A stretch of 64,000 nucleotides of DNA from Alicyclobacillus pomorum DSM 14955 (GTDB lineage: Bacteria; Bacillota; Bacilli; Alicyclobacillales; Alicyclobacillaceae), in contig NZ_AXAR01000009.1 in the NCBI RefSeq assembly GCF_000472905.1, positions 1-64,000 of the forward strand, written 5' to 3'. How positions within the stretch are numbered: position 1 is the first letter of the stretch; each line of letters opens with the position of its first letter. Both the position numbers and the translations under genes were made by a program. The notes beneath the pieces were generated by a model. That model ran no database searches and had not been told where the DNA came from. It worked only from the letters and a program-made list of their open reading frames with translations. Shown piece after piece: positions 27,873-36,054 of this stretch.

Positions 27873-28925
27873 TTACTGCATGTTCGGCGAAACCTTCAGT
27901 TTGCCGCTCTGGATTTGATTTGCATAGTGCTGCACTTGATTCTGGACGTCTTTCGGTACCACCGCGTTGTACTTGGTCAGACCTACGCCTTGGCCAGCCA
28001 AGTCAAAGGTATGGGTGCCGCCCGTGAACTTGTTTTCCGTGACGTCCTTAATGATGTCATAAGTCGCAACGTCGATGCGCTTGAGGGTGCTCGTCAAGAT
28101 GGCGTTGGGTGCAAGGTACGCCTGATCCGCATCGGCGCCAATGGCGTACACCCCGGCTTCGCTGGCGGCTTTGATGACGCCAATCCCAGCGCCACCGGCC
28201 AGTTGATAGACGATGTCCGCACCGCTGTTGATTTCGTCTTTGGCGACCTGGTTGCCCAGCGCTTGGTCGGTGAAGTTATTGGTCCACTTGACAATGAGGG
28301 TACCCTTCGGGTCTGTCTTCTTAAACCCTTGCTGGAACCCTGCGATGTATTCTTGAACGGGCGGGATTTGCATGCCGCCCACAATACCGACGACGTTCTT
28401 GTTGTTCATGTGCGGAATGCCGGTCTTCTGCTCCAGCAGGCCTGCCATCGCACCTGCCAGGTAGGCGCTTTGCTCCGTCTTGAAGACGGCGCCAGCCACG
28501 TTCGGAATCCCTGTAATGGTGTCATCGAGAATCAGAAACTTCGTCTTCGGGTACTGTGGTGCCACCTGTTTGACGGCGTCTTCCATCAGGTAGCCGACGG
28601 CAATAACGAGGTCATATCCTTGTTGAGCGAACCGTTGCAGATTTGGCACGTAGTCGTTCGCGGATTGAGATTGCACGACAGTGCCCGTGATGCCAAGGTC
28701 TTTTTTCGCCTTCTCCAGCCCGATATACGCGTTCTGGTTGAAGCTGTGGTCGTTCAAGCCGCCGATGTCTGTGATGAGTCCGACTTTATATTGCTTTTGG
28801 GTGGTGGTACCACCAGCCGCGTTCGCTGTGTTTGCCGTGTTGTTGGTTGCTGCACCACATCCAGCGACGAGCCCGCTGAGCGTTGTTACGGCCATCAGCG
28901 CGGCCATCCATTTTCTCTTTTTCAT
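27873..28925 (-). CDS. BMP-family substrate-binding lipoprotein
   Basis: A 350-aa lipoprotein with signal MKKRKWMAALMAVTTLSGLV and lipobox L-V-A-G-C at Cys23. The mature part is a PnrA/BmpA-type periplasmic-binding fold: VGLITDIGGLNDHSFNQ, YDLVIAVGYLMEDAV, G-I-V-G-G-M-Q-I-P-P-V, G-A-D-I-V-Y-Q-L-A-G-G-A-G and A-I-G-A-D-A-D-Q. Members bind purine nucleosides for ABC import or act as sensors such as Med. No ATPase or permease gene lies beside it, so it is an orphan here and its transporter must be elsewhere. GGGGGAG lies upstream of the ATG. Confidence 0.87.
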   Translation of the reverse strand: MKKRKWMAALMAVTTLSGLVAGCGAATNNTANTANAAGGTTTQKQYKVGLITDIGGLNDHSFNQNAYIGLEKAKKDLGITGTVVQSQSANDYVPNLQRFAQQGYDLVIAVGYLMEDAVKQVAPQYPKTKFLILDDTITGIPNVAGAVFKTEQSAYLAGAMAGLLEQKTGIPHMNNKNVVGIVGGMQIPPVQEYIAGFQQGFKKTDPKGTLIVKWTNNFTDQALGNQVAKDEINSGADIVYQLAGGAGIGVIKAASEAGVYAIGADADQAYLAPNAILTSTLKRIDVATYDIIKDVTENKFTGGTHTFDLAGQGVGLTKYNAVVPKDVQNQVQHYANQIQSGKLKVSPNMQ

Positions 28926-29299
28926 CTCTCACATCTCCCCCTTGTGGCGCCGCCAGGGCGTCCACGAAATGCAGCTTTTATCTTAGCGAAGTCGGATCCC
29001 TGCTACAACCTCATGCATTGGCGAGAAAACGCTGTCAAACCACCAGGGCGAACATTGTTTAAAATATCGACAAAAATGTTCGTGTTTGTGGCGGGGCATC
29101 CGCCTGCGGCCACCACCTTTGGAGAAGGGACTCCGCCACGTGCGGCTTCGCTCGTAGTATGCGTTCCAAACCTGTCCAAAATGCGACATGGCCTGACAGC
29201 CCTGTCAGAAACATTGTGAAGGGGAGTGGCTGCGTCAGATGGAATCAATGATACGCACATCGTCGTGCTAATTTTACGAAAAGGGCGTGCAAGTATCTC
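28926..29299. other. Intergenic region between BMP and NlpC/P60 genes
   Basis: About 370 bases holding divergent promoters. GTGGCGG (near 29089) and CCGCCAC (near 29132) can pair around an inner hairpin-rich segment, suggesting a structured leader for the rightward gene. It does not match the ydaO consensus seen at 33312. No gene is evident. Confidence 0.35.
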
Positions 29300-29935
29300 A
29301 TGATTCACTGGCGCAACACAGCGCTGACCGCATTTGCTGCTTTGTCACTGTGCACAGCAACTCCCGCTGTGTACGCGGATACCAGCCCGTCCATTGCGTT
29401 TCCGGGCACCACCGCGTACACGGTAAAAGCAGGAGATTCGCTGTGGAAGATTGCGACTGCACACGGTGTTTCCATCGCAGACCTGGTGCAAGAAAACCGT
29501 TTGCAAAATCCCAATGTCATCCACGTTGGGCAGAAGCTGTGGATCCCTTCTGCAGCCGAAATCAAAGCGAATCACGTGATTGCCACAGGAGAGCGGTACA
29601 TCGGAGCGCCTTACGTGTGGGGCGGCGTGTCTCCATCTGGATTCGATTGCTCCGGATTTACGGAATACGTGTTTCTGAAAAACGGCATCGTCCTGCCGCG
29701 CAATTCAGCAGATCAGTTCAAGACTGGCGTTCCGGTGGCAAAGAGTGAACTGCGCAAGGGAGATCTCGTCTTCTTCAACGACACGTATCGGTCCGGCATC
29801 TCGCATGTCGGGATTTACATCGGTAACGGACAGTTCATCCACGCGTCTTCCGGGAAAGGCAGCGTCACCATCTCGTCTATGTCCAATCCGTACTACGCGC
29901 AGCACTACGCGGGGGCAAAGCGGGACATTCATTGA
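29300..29935 (+). CDS. Secreted LysM-NlpC/P60 cell-wall hydrolase
   Basis: A 211-aa exported endopeptidase. A signal peptide (A-L-T-A-F-A-A-L-S-L-C-T-A-T-P-A-V-Y-A) is followed by one LysM (about 40-84, YTVKAGDSLWKIATAHGVS to GQKLWIP). The NlpC/P60 domain (95-208) carries the catalytic Cys in SGFDCSGFTEYVF, His in SGISHVGIYIG and a third polar residue in FIHASSGKG. It should cleave peptidoglycan stem peptides (LytE/CwlS-like). The ribosome site is weak (AAAAGGG, 14 nt away). Confidence 0.9.
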   Translation: MIHWRNTALTAFAALSLCTATPAVYADTSPSIAFPGTTAYTVKAGDSLWKIATAHGVSIADLVQENRLQNPNVIHVGQKLWIPSAAEIKANHVIATGERYIGAPYVWGGVSPSGFDCSGFTEYVFLKNGIVLPRNSADQFKTGVPVAKSELRKGDLVFFNDTYRSGISHVGIYIGNGQFIHASSGKGSVTISSMSNPYYAQHYAGAKRDIH

Positions 29936-30112
29936 CACTCCGCATGCCTGAAGCCATGGGCTTTCGCGCAGGATTTCCGCGATGGTTGCCACAATCCTTG
30001 CCCCTTCGTTGGCAGACGGAGGGGCTTTGATATGCGCGCCGCTCAGAGGATCGAAAATGGGATAGTATGAGAAGTAAGTGTACGAGACATCGAGATGCAC
30101 GGGAAGGGGCGG

Positions 30113-30772
30113 ATGGTGATGAAGGAACCGGGCATCCAAGTGGCAGACGTCGACCGCGTCATCCGGTACCGGGAACGTGGCATCATCGGGCAGGCGCCAC
30201 AAGTGAAGACGTCCGTGTTGGTGCCGCTGCTGCAAGACGAGGACGGGCAACTATCCGTGTTGTTTACGAAGCGCTCATTGTCTTTGCGGAGGCAACCGGG
30301 GGAGATCTCCTTTCCAGGCGGTCACCGCGAAGCGTCAGATGTAGACGACGCGGCGACGGCGCTCCGCGAGACAAGCGAAGAACTGGGACTGGACCCCGCA
30401 GACATCTCTTACATCGGTGCCCTTGACGTCCTCGTGGCATGGTCAGGGCTGCTGGTGTATCCGCACGTCGGTGTGCTGACGCGCCCTGCGGCCATCCATC
30501 CGAATCCGGCCGAGGTGGCGGAAGTGTTTACCGTCCCGCTCCACACCCTGCTGAACACGCAGCCGGCGGTGTATGACGTTTCTCTCCAACCGCAGCCGCC
30601 ACAAGACTTTCCGTACCACCTGGTGGTGGGCGGGAAAGGCTATCAGTGGCGGACAACCAAGGTGCGGCAGTACTTCTACACGTTTGGCGAGCACGTGGTA
30701 TGGGGGCTCACGGCGCGTATTCTCACCCACTTTCTGGACGTGCTCCGGGCCGCCCACTTGGGCGAGGCATAA
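30113..30772 (+). CDS. Nudix hydrolase, CoA pyrophosphatase type
   Basis: Around 219 aa. The full Nudix box is G-G-H-R-E-A-S-D-V-D-D-A-A-T-A-L-R-E-T-S-E-E-L-G-L (about 70-94). Directly upstream lies L-F-T-K-R-S-L-S-L-R-R-Q-P-G-E-I-S-F-P-G-G, the UPF0035 signature of CoA diphosphatases (NudL/YeaB). The predicted reaction is hydrolysis of (oxidised) CoA to phosphopantetheine and 3',5'-ADP. Start choice is between ATG 30113 and 30119 behind AAGGGG; the frame begins at 30095. Confidence 0.87.
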   Translation: MVMKEPGIQVADVDRVIRYRERGIIGQAPQVKTSVLVPLLQDEDGQLSVLFTKRSLSLRRQPGEISFPGGHREASDVDDAATALRETSEELGLDPADISYIGALDVLVAWSGLLVYPHVGVLTRPAAIHPNPAEVAEVFTVPLHTLLNTQPAVYDVSLQPQPPQDFPYHLVVGGKGYQWRTTKVRQYFYTFGEHVVWGLTARILTHFLDVLRAAHLGEA

Positions 30773-30874
30773 TTCGCGAAGGAGCGCGGTTTTTTGCTCC
30801 CCCAACGCCTCGTCTTTCAGGTACTCTGAAGGTACCCGCGAAGTGCCATTCGCTCGGGGAGAGGGGGAACCACC

Positions 30875-32197
30875 ATGGCGAAGTTTCCGGAACATTTCTT
30901 ATTCGGTGCGGCCACTGCAGCGTACCAAGTGGAGGGTGCCGCGGGGGAAGACGGCCGAGGTCCAAGCATTTGGGACGTGTTCAGTCACACGCCGGGAAAA
31001 GTGGTGAACGGCGAAACGGGTGACGTCGCTTGCGACCACTACCACCGCCACCGCGAAGACGTCGCCTTGATGAAGGAACTGGGGATTCATAGCTATCGGT
31101 TTTCCATTGCCTGGCCGCGCCTGTTTCCGCACGGTACCGGCGCGCTAAACGAAAAGGGATTGGACTTCTACCAGCGGCTGGTGGAGGAACTGCTCAAGCA
31201 CGACATCACTCCAATGGCGACCTTGTATCACTGGGATTTGCCGCAGGCGTTACAGGACAAAGGCGGTTGGGCAAACCGCGACACGGCAGACGCGTTTGCA
31301 GCGTACGCAGACACCGTGTTCCGTCGGCTGGGAGATAAGATTCCAATGTTCATCACGCTGAACGAACCGTGGTGCAGCGCCGTGCTGGGACACGCCGTGG
31401 GCGTGCATGCGCCAGGTGATACCGACTACGGTAAGGCGCTGGCCGCCGCGCACCACTTGCTGCTTGGGCACGGCAAGGCCGTGCAGGCGTTCCGGCAGTC
31501 GGGGGCGGTGGGGAAAGTGGGGTTGACCAACATCTTGTCGCATATTGTACCGGCGTCTGACGACCCAGATGACGTGGCGGCCGCGTCGAGAATGGATGCG
31601 CTGACCAACCGCTGGTTTCTCCTGCCTATCTTCCAAGCGACCTACCCGACGGAACTGCGTGCGCTGGGCGTGGATCAGTTCACTAAGGACGGCGATCTCG
31701 CCCTGATGTCACAGCCTATCGACTTCCTCGGGGTCAACTACTACTTCGAACATCGCGTCAAGGCGAATCCCGCGGACCCCATCATCCAAGCGACCGTTCT
31801 CGAACCGACGGGCGACTTGACGGCCATGGGGTGGGGCATTTCGCCGAACGGACTGCGCGATGTGCTCCTGCGCATCCGGCGAGACTACGGAGACATCCCG
31901 ATGTACGTGACGGAAAACGGGGCAGCTTTCCACGACGTGGTGGAGGGAGATATCGTACATGATGCTCCGCGCATTTCCTACCTTCGCCGCCACCTGCTGG
32001 CTGTACGCGAAGCGATGGACGCAGGCGTGGACGTCCGCGGCTACTACGTCTGGTCGCTCATGGACAACTTCGAGTGGCACCAAGGGTACGCGAAGCGGTT
32101 TGGCCTGTTCTACGTGGACTACCCAACGCAGCGCCGGCTCTGGAAGGACAGTGCGCGCTGGTACCAAAACGTGACGGCCAGCCGCGAAGTCCAGTAG
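30875..32197 (+). CDS. bglA: Beta-glucosidase, glycoside hydrolase family 1
   Basis: A 440-aa cytoplasmic GH1 enzyme hydrolysing beta-glucosides or related disaccharides. Hallmarks are the N-terminal FLFGAATAAYQVEGA, the acid/base Glu in TLNEPWCSAV (about 163), the nucleophile Glu in YVTENGAAF (about 350) and the substrate Trp segment W-S-L-M-D-N-F-E-W. There is no signal peptide. It has its own GGGGGAA site and follows the Nudix gene by about 100 nt, with no sugar transporter next to it. Confidence 0.95.
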   Translation: MAKFPEHFLFGAATAAYQVEGAAGEDGRGPSIWDVFSHTPGKVVNGETGDVACDHYHRHREDVALMKELGIHSYRFSIAWPRLFPHGTGALNEKGLDFYQRLVEELLKHDITPMATLYHWDLPQALQDKGGWANRDTADAFAAYADTVFRRLGDKIPMFITLNEPWCSAVLGHAVGVHAPGDTDYGKALAAAHHLLLGHGKAVQAFRQSGAVGKVGLTNILSHIVPASDDPDDVAAASRMDALTNRWFLLPIFQATYPTELRALGVDQFTKDGDLALMSQPIDFLGVNYYFEHRVKANPADPIIQATVLEPTGDLTAMGWGISPNGLRDVLLRIRRDYGDIPMYVTENGAAFHDVVEGDIVHDAPRISYLRRHLLAVREAMDAGVDVRGYYVWSLMDNFEWHQGYAKRFGLFYVDYPTQRRLWKDSARWYQNVTASREVQ

Positions 32198-32279
32198 TCC
32201 TGGCCCCATCTAATATCTATCATCAACGATTTGTTTCAGGTGGCCGGCAGCGGCCGCCTTTTCCACGACGAGGTGAACC

Positions 32280-33182
32280 ATGAATCTGCAGCCATTGTTT
32301 ACACAACCGATACTGCGCCAATGCCTGTTTCCCGACGTCCACCCTGGGCAAGCCAGCGATGTCTGGCTGGTGGAGACCCGCGACGAGTCTGTCATCGTCC
32401 GCCGGACGCGGATGTCTTCCGAGCCCGCCAACGACTTTTGGTGGGGCTGCCGGGACTTATTTGGCGTGGATCCCACCGACCTCTTTGCGTTGGAGGGCAT
32501 GAACCGCGTCTTGGGCGAGCTTTCGCCCATTCCGGTGCCGCAAGTCCTGCGCAAGGCCGTGGTGGACGGCGTGCCGTACGTGGTGGTGGAAAAGATGCCG
32601 GGAACGACGTTGCGTTCGTTTCAATCCTTGCCCACAGAGGCGCTGGTTCAGCTCGGCGAAGCATTGGCGCGGATCCATGCGCGCAAGTTCAGCGAGTGCG
32701 GCACCCTGTCCGGTCGGCTGCGCTATCCCGTGGGCCAGTTTCACAAGCGGATGGCTGCAACCATGCGCGAACTCGTACAGCGGTATTACGCGGATGTACC
32801 GGAGATCTCCATCTTGTTGGACGAGATGTGCGCACAGTTGCTGGCGTTGCCACCGTTGCGGCACGCGAGCCTCATCATGTTGGACATGGATCCGACGCAG
32901 TTCCTGCACGAGAACGGGCGGATCACGGCCTTGGTGGACACCGAAGTGTACGCGTTGGGGCCACGAGAACTGGAACTGGTGGCGCTGGAGTACCTGTTGG
33001 ACAAGGCGAGCGCGGCGGCGTTTGTCTCAGGATATGAGAGCGTGTTACCGTTCCCAGATTTACGGCAGGTGCGCGCTCCATATCGATATTTCTGCCGCCT
33101 CATGGAAGTGCAAGGACCGGTAGACATCGACGCGTGGATGAATGGGCCGAAGTGGTTTGACGAAGTGGGGTCGCCTTTGTGA
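32280..33182 (+). CDS. APH-like (kinase-fold) phosphotransferase, divergent
   Basis: A 300-aa protein of the aminoglycoside/choline kinase fold. The N-lobe has V-W-L-V-E-T-R-D-E-S-V-I-V-R-R, then the linker Y-V-V-V-E-K-M-P-G-T-T-L. The catalytic loop reads M-L-D-M-D-P-T-Q instead of H-G-D-x-x-x-x-N: the Asp is kept while the His is Met and the Asn is Gln. The metal loop is A-L-V-D-T-E in place of I-D-W-E. Activity is thus plausible but altered, and the substrate is unknown. GAGGTGAACC precedes ATG 32280, 82 nt after bglA. Confidence 0.7.
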   Translation: MNLQPLFTQPILRQCLFPDVHPGQASDVWLVETRDESVIVRRTRMSSEPANDFWWGCRDLFGVDPTDLFALEGMNRVLGELSPIPVPQVLRKAVVDGVPYVVVEKMPGTTLRSFQSLPTEALVQLGEALARIHARKFSECGTLSGRLRYPVGQFHKRMAATMRELVQRYYADVPEISILLDEMCAQLLALPPLRHASLIMLDMDPTQFLHENGRITALVDTEVYALGPRELELVALEYLLDKASAAAFVSGYESVLPFPDLRQVRAPYRYFCRLMEVQGPVDIDAWMNGPKWFDEVGSPL

Positions 33183-33278
33183 ACCACCTCAGCCTCTTTT
33201 TTGGTCACGGGCGGTGGGAATGCGATGTATGATTCAGGCAGTAAGGGGCTTGGATACCGGTCTACCTCCTATTGAACT

Positions 33279-33306
33279 TTGCATTCTACCACAAATATGG
33301 TAGAAT
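33279..33306 (+). promoter_or_regulatory. Promoter with palindrome over the -10 box
   Basis: TTGCAT (33279-33284) and TAGAAT (33301-33306) are separated by 16 nt. ATTCTACCA (33283-33291) and TGGTAGAAT (33298-33306) form a perfect 9-bp inverted repeat with a 6-nt centre that covers the spacer and -10 box. A repressor bound here would block the promoter. Confidence 0.55.
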
Positions 33307-33311
33307 GACAG

Positions 33312-33456
33312 AACAGCTGAATCTGATGGCTTGGGATAAGGGCCATCAGTACGGGGGATTTTTTTGGCGAACGTTTCGCCTATGGGGTTAAGTGCGTTCC
33401 TATGAACGCCCGGGCTGTCTCCTTAGTCCGCACCCGACAACTAACCTCGGAAGCGA
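33312..33456 (+). promoter_or_regulatory. c-di-AMP riboswitch (ydaO/yuaA leader)
   Basis: The conserved ydaO parts appear in order: GCTGAATC at the 5' end, a variable hairpin (GATGGC/GCCATC), ACGGGGGATT, GGCGAA...TTCGCC, TATGGGGTTAA, then TAGTCCGCACCCGACAACT-AACCTCGGAAGCG at the 3' end. The gene downstream, a secreted LysM-3D protein, is a classical target. High c-di-AMP is expected to reduce expression. Confidence 0.9.
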
Positions 33457-33476
33457 TAAAAGGAGGATACCGAAGA

Positions 33477-34127
33477 ATGTCTTTTGCTTCAAAAAGAAAC
33501 CTCGCTGCTATGGCACTTGGCGCCACGATGATAGCGAACATGTCTCCAGCGTTGGCAAGTACATCGACGGTAAAGCACAATCAACAGCGAGTTCATGCCA
33601 CCGCTTCATCTCACTCCGGCAGGTACGTCATCAAACCCGGTGATACATTCTGGAAAATCTCGCAACGCTTCCACGTTTCACTCAACGCACTCCTCAAGGC
33701 AAACCCCCACGTCAAGGCCACGAGGTTAATCCCAGGACACACGATTGTGATACCGAACCAAGCGACACATCAGACGGCGTCACATAAAGCGACGCAGGGT
33801 GTGCATATGGCGGCCATGATGCCAGCTTACACCAAGGAAATCAATGCCGTTGCTACCGCATATACAGGCGCTCAAGGTGCTGTCGATTGCCTTGGGAACA
33901 AGGTCCATTTTGGAACTGTCGCAGTGGATCCGAAGGTGATTCCACTCGGATCGACCATCCGGATTGAAGGCATGTCTTTCCCCGGTTTCCCATCTACCTT
34001 CATCGCACATGCCACAGATGAAGGGGGCGCGATTAAGGGGAATCGCATCGACATCTTCCTGCCGGTGAGCAACAGTCAAGCGATGCGTTTCGGAGTTCAA
34101 CACGTAAAAGTCTACGTGTTAAAATAA
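33477..34127 (+). CDS. Secreted LysM - 3D-domain cell-wall protein (YocH-like)
   Basis: A 216-aa exported protein. The ATG at 33477 has AAAAGGAGG 9 nt upstream; the frame reaches back to 33402 only because the riboswitch has no stop in it. A signal peptide (about 1-28, ending M-S-P-A-L-A) precedes one LysM (Y-V-I-K-P-G-D-T-F-W-K-I-S, about 50-93). A C-terminal 3D domain follows, with the catalytic Asp residues in VAVDPKVIPLGS, A-T-D-E-G-G-A-I-K-G-N-R-I-D-I-F-L and a preceding A-T-A-Y. 3D domains act as peptidoglycan lytic or Rpf-like enzymes. Confidence 0.9.
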   Translation: MSFASKRNLAAMALGATMIANMSPALASTSTVKHNQQRVHATASSHSGRYVIKPGDTFWKISQRFHVSLNALLKANPHVKATRLIPGHTIVIPNQATHQTASHKATQGVHMAAMMPAYTKEINAVATAYTGAQGAVDCLGNKVHFGTVAVDPKVIPLGSTIRIEGMSFPGFPSTFIAHATDEGGAIKGNRIDIFLPVSNSQAMRFGVQHVKVYVLK

Positions 34128-34225
34128 TAGGGTCGGTTGCAAGTTCCACATTCAATCATCAGGCACGGTAGGGTTGGGGGTAGGACATATCCCCCCAGCA
34201 GCACCGAGAAAGTCCCTTTGATTGT

Positions 34226-34486
34226 TCATTGAGGGGCTTTCTCGAACTGCTCGTCCTGATATTGAACACTGAACCATTGCCCATTCCGACCAAACACCAA
34301 CAAGTATGGAAATTTCCAAAAAGACCATTGCGGCAAGACAACCCCAATGAGCAGAAATGCGATACATAGGCCTTGTACCGCGTAGAACTTTTCGAGATCA
34401 TTCGCGCCAATGACTGAGTTCATCCTACGGAAAAGAGATGAAATATATGGATTCTCGTTCCCGATAGAATGCGTGGCGTAATGCAT
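34226..34486 (-). CDS. Possible small membrane protein
   Basis: An 86-codon frame with one clear hydrophobic helix (V-Q-G-L-C-I-A-F-L-L-I-G-V-V-L-P) followed by an aromatic segment. There is no good ribosome site for 34486 or for the internal ATG at 34423. Its last codons lie inside the hairpin CGAGAAAG...CTTTCTCG (34206-34246). It may be a real short gene or the tail of a lost one; no family is recognised. Confidence 0.35.
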   Translation of the reverse strand: MHYATHSIGNENPYISSLFRRMNSVIGANDLEKFYAVQGLCIAFLLIGVVLPQWSFWKFPYLLVFGRNGQWFSVQYQDEQFEKAPQ

Positions 34487-34564
34487 TAATTACTGACAAA
34501 ATTATCAGAATCATTTTATAGTATAAATGAAAATTCGGTGAGAGGCGGCAGGGGGACAGTGCGG

Positions 34565-35491
34565 ATGATGGCCTTGCAACAGCGTTTCCCGTTTCCGTTG
34601 GAGGAAAACAGCTATTTTTATTCGAACAACCTCAAACCACTCCAACCGCCGTGTTGCATCCAACTGACCACCGAGTATTTTCACGAAGTCGCCGAGAAGC
34701 GCCGCTTGTTGGCGAATCATCCGGAGCGCTGCTTCCACGCGCTTCCAGGTACGTTGGCAGCACAATGGGAGGTGGTAGATGAGATTGTGCACCAGCTGGT
34801 GGACACCTATCCAGATTGTTTCACGCTCGAGAACCGGGGTGATGAATGGACGTTTCGGAACCTGTTGCTGAACGAGACCGAACAGTTCACGTTTGGCGAT
34901 TCGAGCACACTCCCGGTGCAACCGCTTGATTGGATAGGAAGGCACGTGCAGGAAGATCTGTTGCTCATGGTCCAGCGTGACGATGACCTCCACCTCGAAG
35001 CCGGACAACTGTGCTTTCCCAGTGCCTGGTCACTCACGTTTGATCTCGGAATGGCATTTCACGAGATTCATCGGCCGGTACCGTGGAATCACGAGTTGGC
35101 CGAAAAGATCCGCCGATTTCTGCTGCGCGTTGAGGCGGGCAAACCGTGGACACGTGTGAACTGGGCCATGCACGTGGGCAGGCGGCTCGACCTGTCGCCG
35201 GAGGCGTTTCATGAGTGGGGGCCGGCGCGCTACCAGGTGTCATCCGAAAATGTGGCCGACGAGGTCCAGTTTCGCGTCGAGGAGCAGTGTGTCCTGCGGC
35301 TGCCGGGAAGCAACGCCTTGCTGTTCAGCATCCACACGTACCTGAAATCTGTCGGTGAGCTCTCTCAGAACCCGGACTGGGCGCAGAAGCTGCATTCCGT
35401 GCTGGTCACGCTCCCGGAGCAGGTGGCAGCGTACAAAGGGTTGACCGCATATCGAGCACAGGTCATCGAATATTTGGAGCGATGCCAATGA
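34565..35491 (+). CDS. DUF3445 heme-dependent N-demethylase / dimethylamine monooxygenase-type subunit
   Basis: About 308 aa, matching the DUF3445 (HODM alpha-like, PF11927) family by its overall pattern: an N-terminal F-P-F and Tyr-rich segment, C-F-H-A-L-P, E-N-R-G-D-E-W-T-F-R, VQEDLLLMVQRDD, C-F-P-S-A-W-S, a helix with H-E-I-H-R-P-V-P, N-W and the C-terminal F-S-I-H-T-Y. In known systems this subunit binds heme and oxidises the N-methyl group of secondary amines, releasing formaldehyde. ATG 34565 is chosen because AGGGGG precedes it; the frame begins at 34538. Its stop overlaps the next start (ATGA). Confidence 0.75.
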   Translation: MMALQQRFPFPLEENSYFYSNNLKPLQPPCCIQLTTEYFHEVAEKRRLLANHPERCFHALPGTLAAQWEVVDEIVHQLVDTYPDCFTLENRGDEWTFRNLLLNETEQFTFGDSSTLPVQPLDWIGRHVQEDLLLMVQRDDDLHLEAGQLCFPSAWSLTFDLGMAFHEIHRPVPWNHELAEKIRRFLLRVEAGKPWTRVNWAMHVGRRLDLSPEAFHEWGPARYQVSSENVADEVQFRVEEQCVLRLPGSNALLFSIHTYLKSVGELSQNPDWAQKLHSVLVTLPEQVAAYKGLTAYRAQVIEYLERCQ

Positions 35492-36054
35492 TGGAGCCCA
35501 ATTTGAAAGCGCTAGCACCATTTGACATACACAGCCGCTGCCGAAAGCATCTCTTGTTTGTCCATCCGCTCGGGGCAGCGCATGTCGCGCCGGATATTCG
35601 GAGAATGGCCGCCACCGGATATCCGGTCGAGTGGAACCACATCGGGGAAGGCGGGGCAGAGACATCGGACTACGGCTTTGACGCACTCATCTCCGCCAAG
35701 CGGTCGTGGCCAGATATCCATGACTCGGATGCCCTTCGAACGTATCTCGAGGACCAACCGATGGGGACGCATCTGTACATCACGGCCCCCTGGGGCTGGG
35801 GTCGCTCCATTGTCCGCCTTGCGGAGACGGTGGGATACGCCAAAGAGGACATCCAGGTCCGCGGCTTTGGGCAAAAGTACCACCAAGTTTTTTGCATTGC
35901 GTGTTACACCACAAATCCCATCGATAACGCATCGACAGTCACTTGCAGACAGTGTGGAAGGGTGATTTCGGTGTCGGATCATTATTCCCCACGATGGGAT
36001 GCCGTGATGGGCTATCCGATACTGGACAACGTGACAAAGAAGGGGAACACATGA
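35488..36054 (+). CDS. DmmA-like subunit with zinc-ribbon C-terminus
   Basis: A 188-aa protein. The N-terminal part has a flavodoxin-reductase-like strand pattern (H-L-L-F-V-H-P, L-Y-I-T-A-P-W-G-W-G). The C-terminus has C-I-A-C-Y-T-T and T-C-R-Q-C-G-R-V-I-S-V-S-D-H-Y-S-P-R, a four-Cys ribbon plus the DHYSPR motif that marks the C-terminal domain of dimethylamine monooxygenase subunit DmmA. It starts inside the DUF3445 stop (ATG 35488, with GGAG 8 nt upstream) and ends in an ATGA overlap with the reductase gene, so all three products are probably made in fixed ratio. Confidence 0.75.
   Translation: MMEPNLKALAPFDIHSRCRKHLLFVHPLGAAHVAPDIRRMAATGYPVEWNHIGEGGAETSDYGFDALISAKRSWPDIHDSDALRTYLEDQPMGTHLYITAPWGWGRSIVRLAETVGYAKEDIQVRGFGQKYHQVFCIACYTTNPIDNASTVTCRQCGRVISVSDHYSPRWDAVMGYPILDNVTKKGNT

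Noticed and set aside
29085-29140. Possible second ydaO riboswitch before the NlpC/P60 gene
   Set aside because: A GTGGCGG/CCGCCAC pairing exists, but none of the conserved ydaO blocks seen at 33312-33456 is present.
27915-29219. 434-codon plus-strand open frame
   Set aside because: It lies antisense to the BMP lipoprotein, whose signal, lipobox and family motifs are clear. The plus frame has no ribosome site and shadow-type composition.
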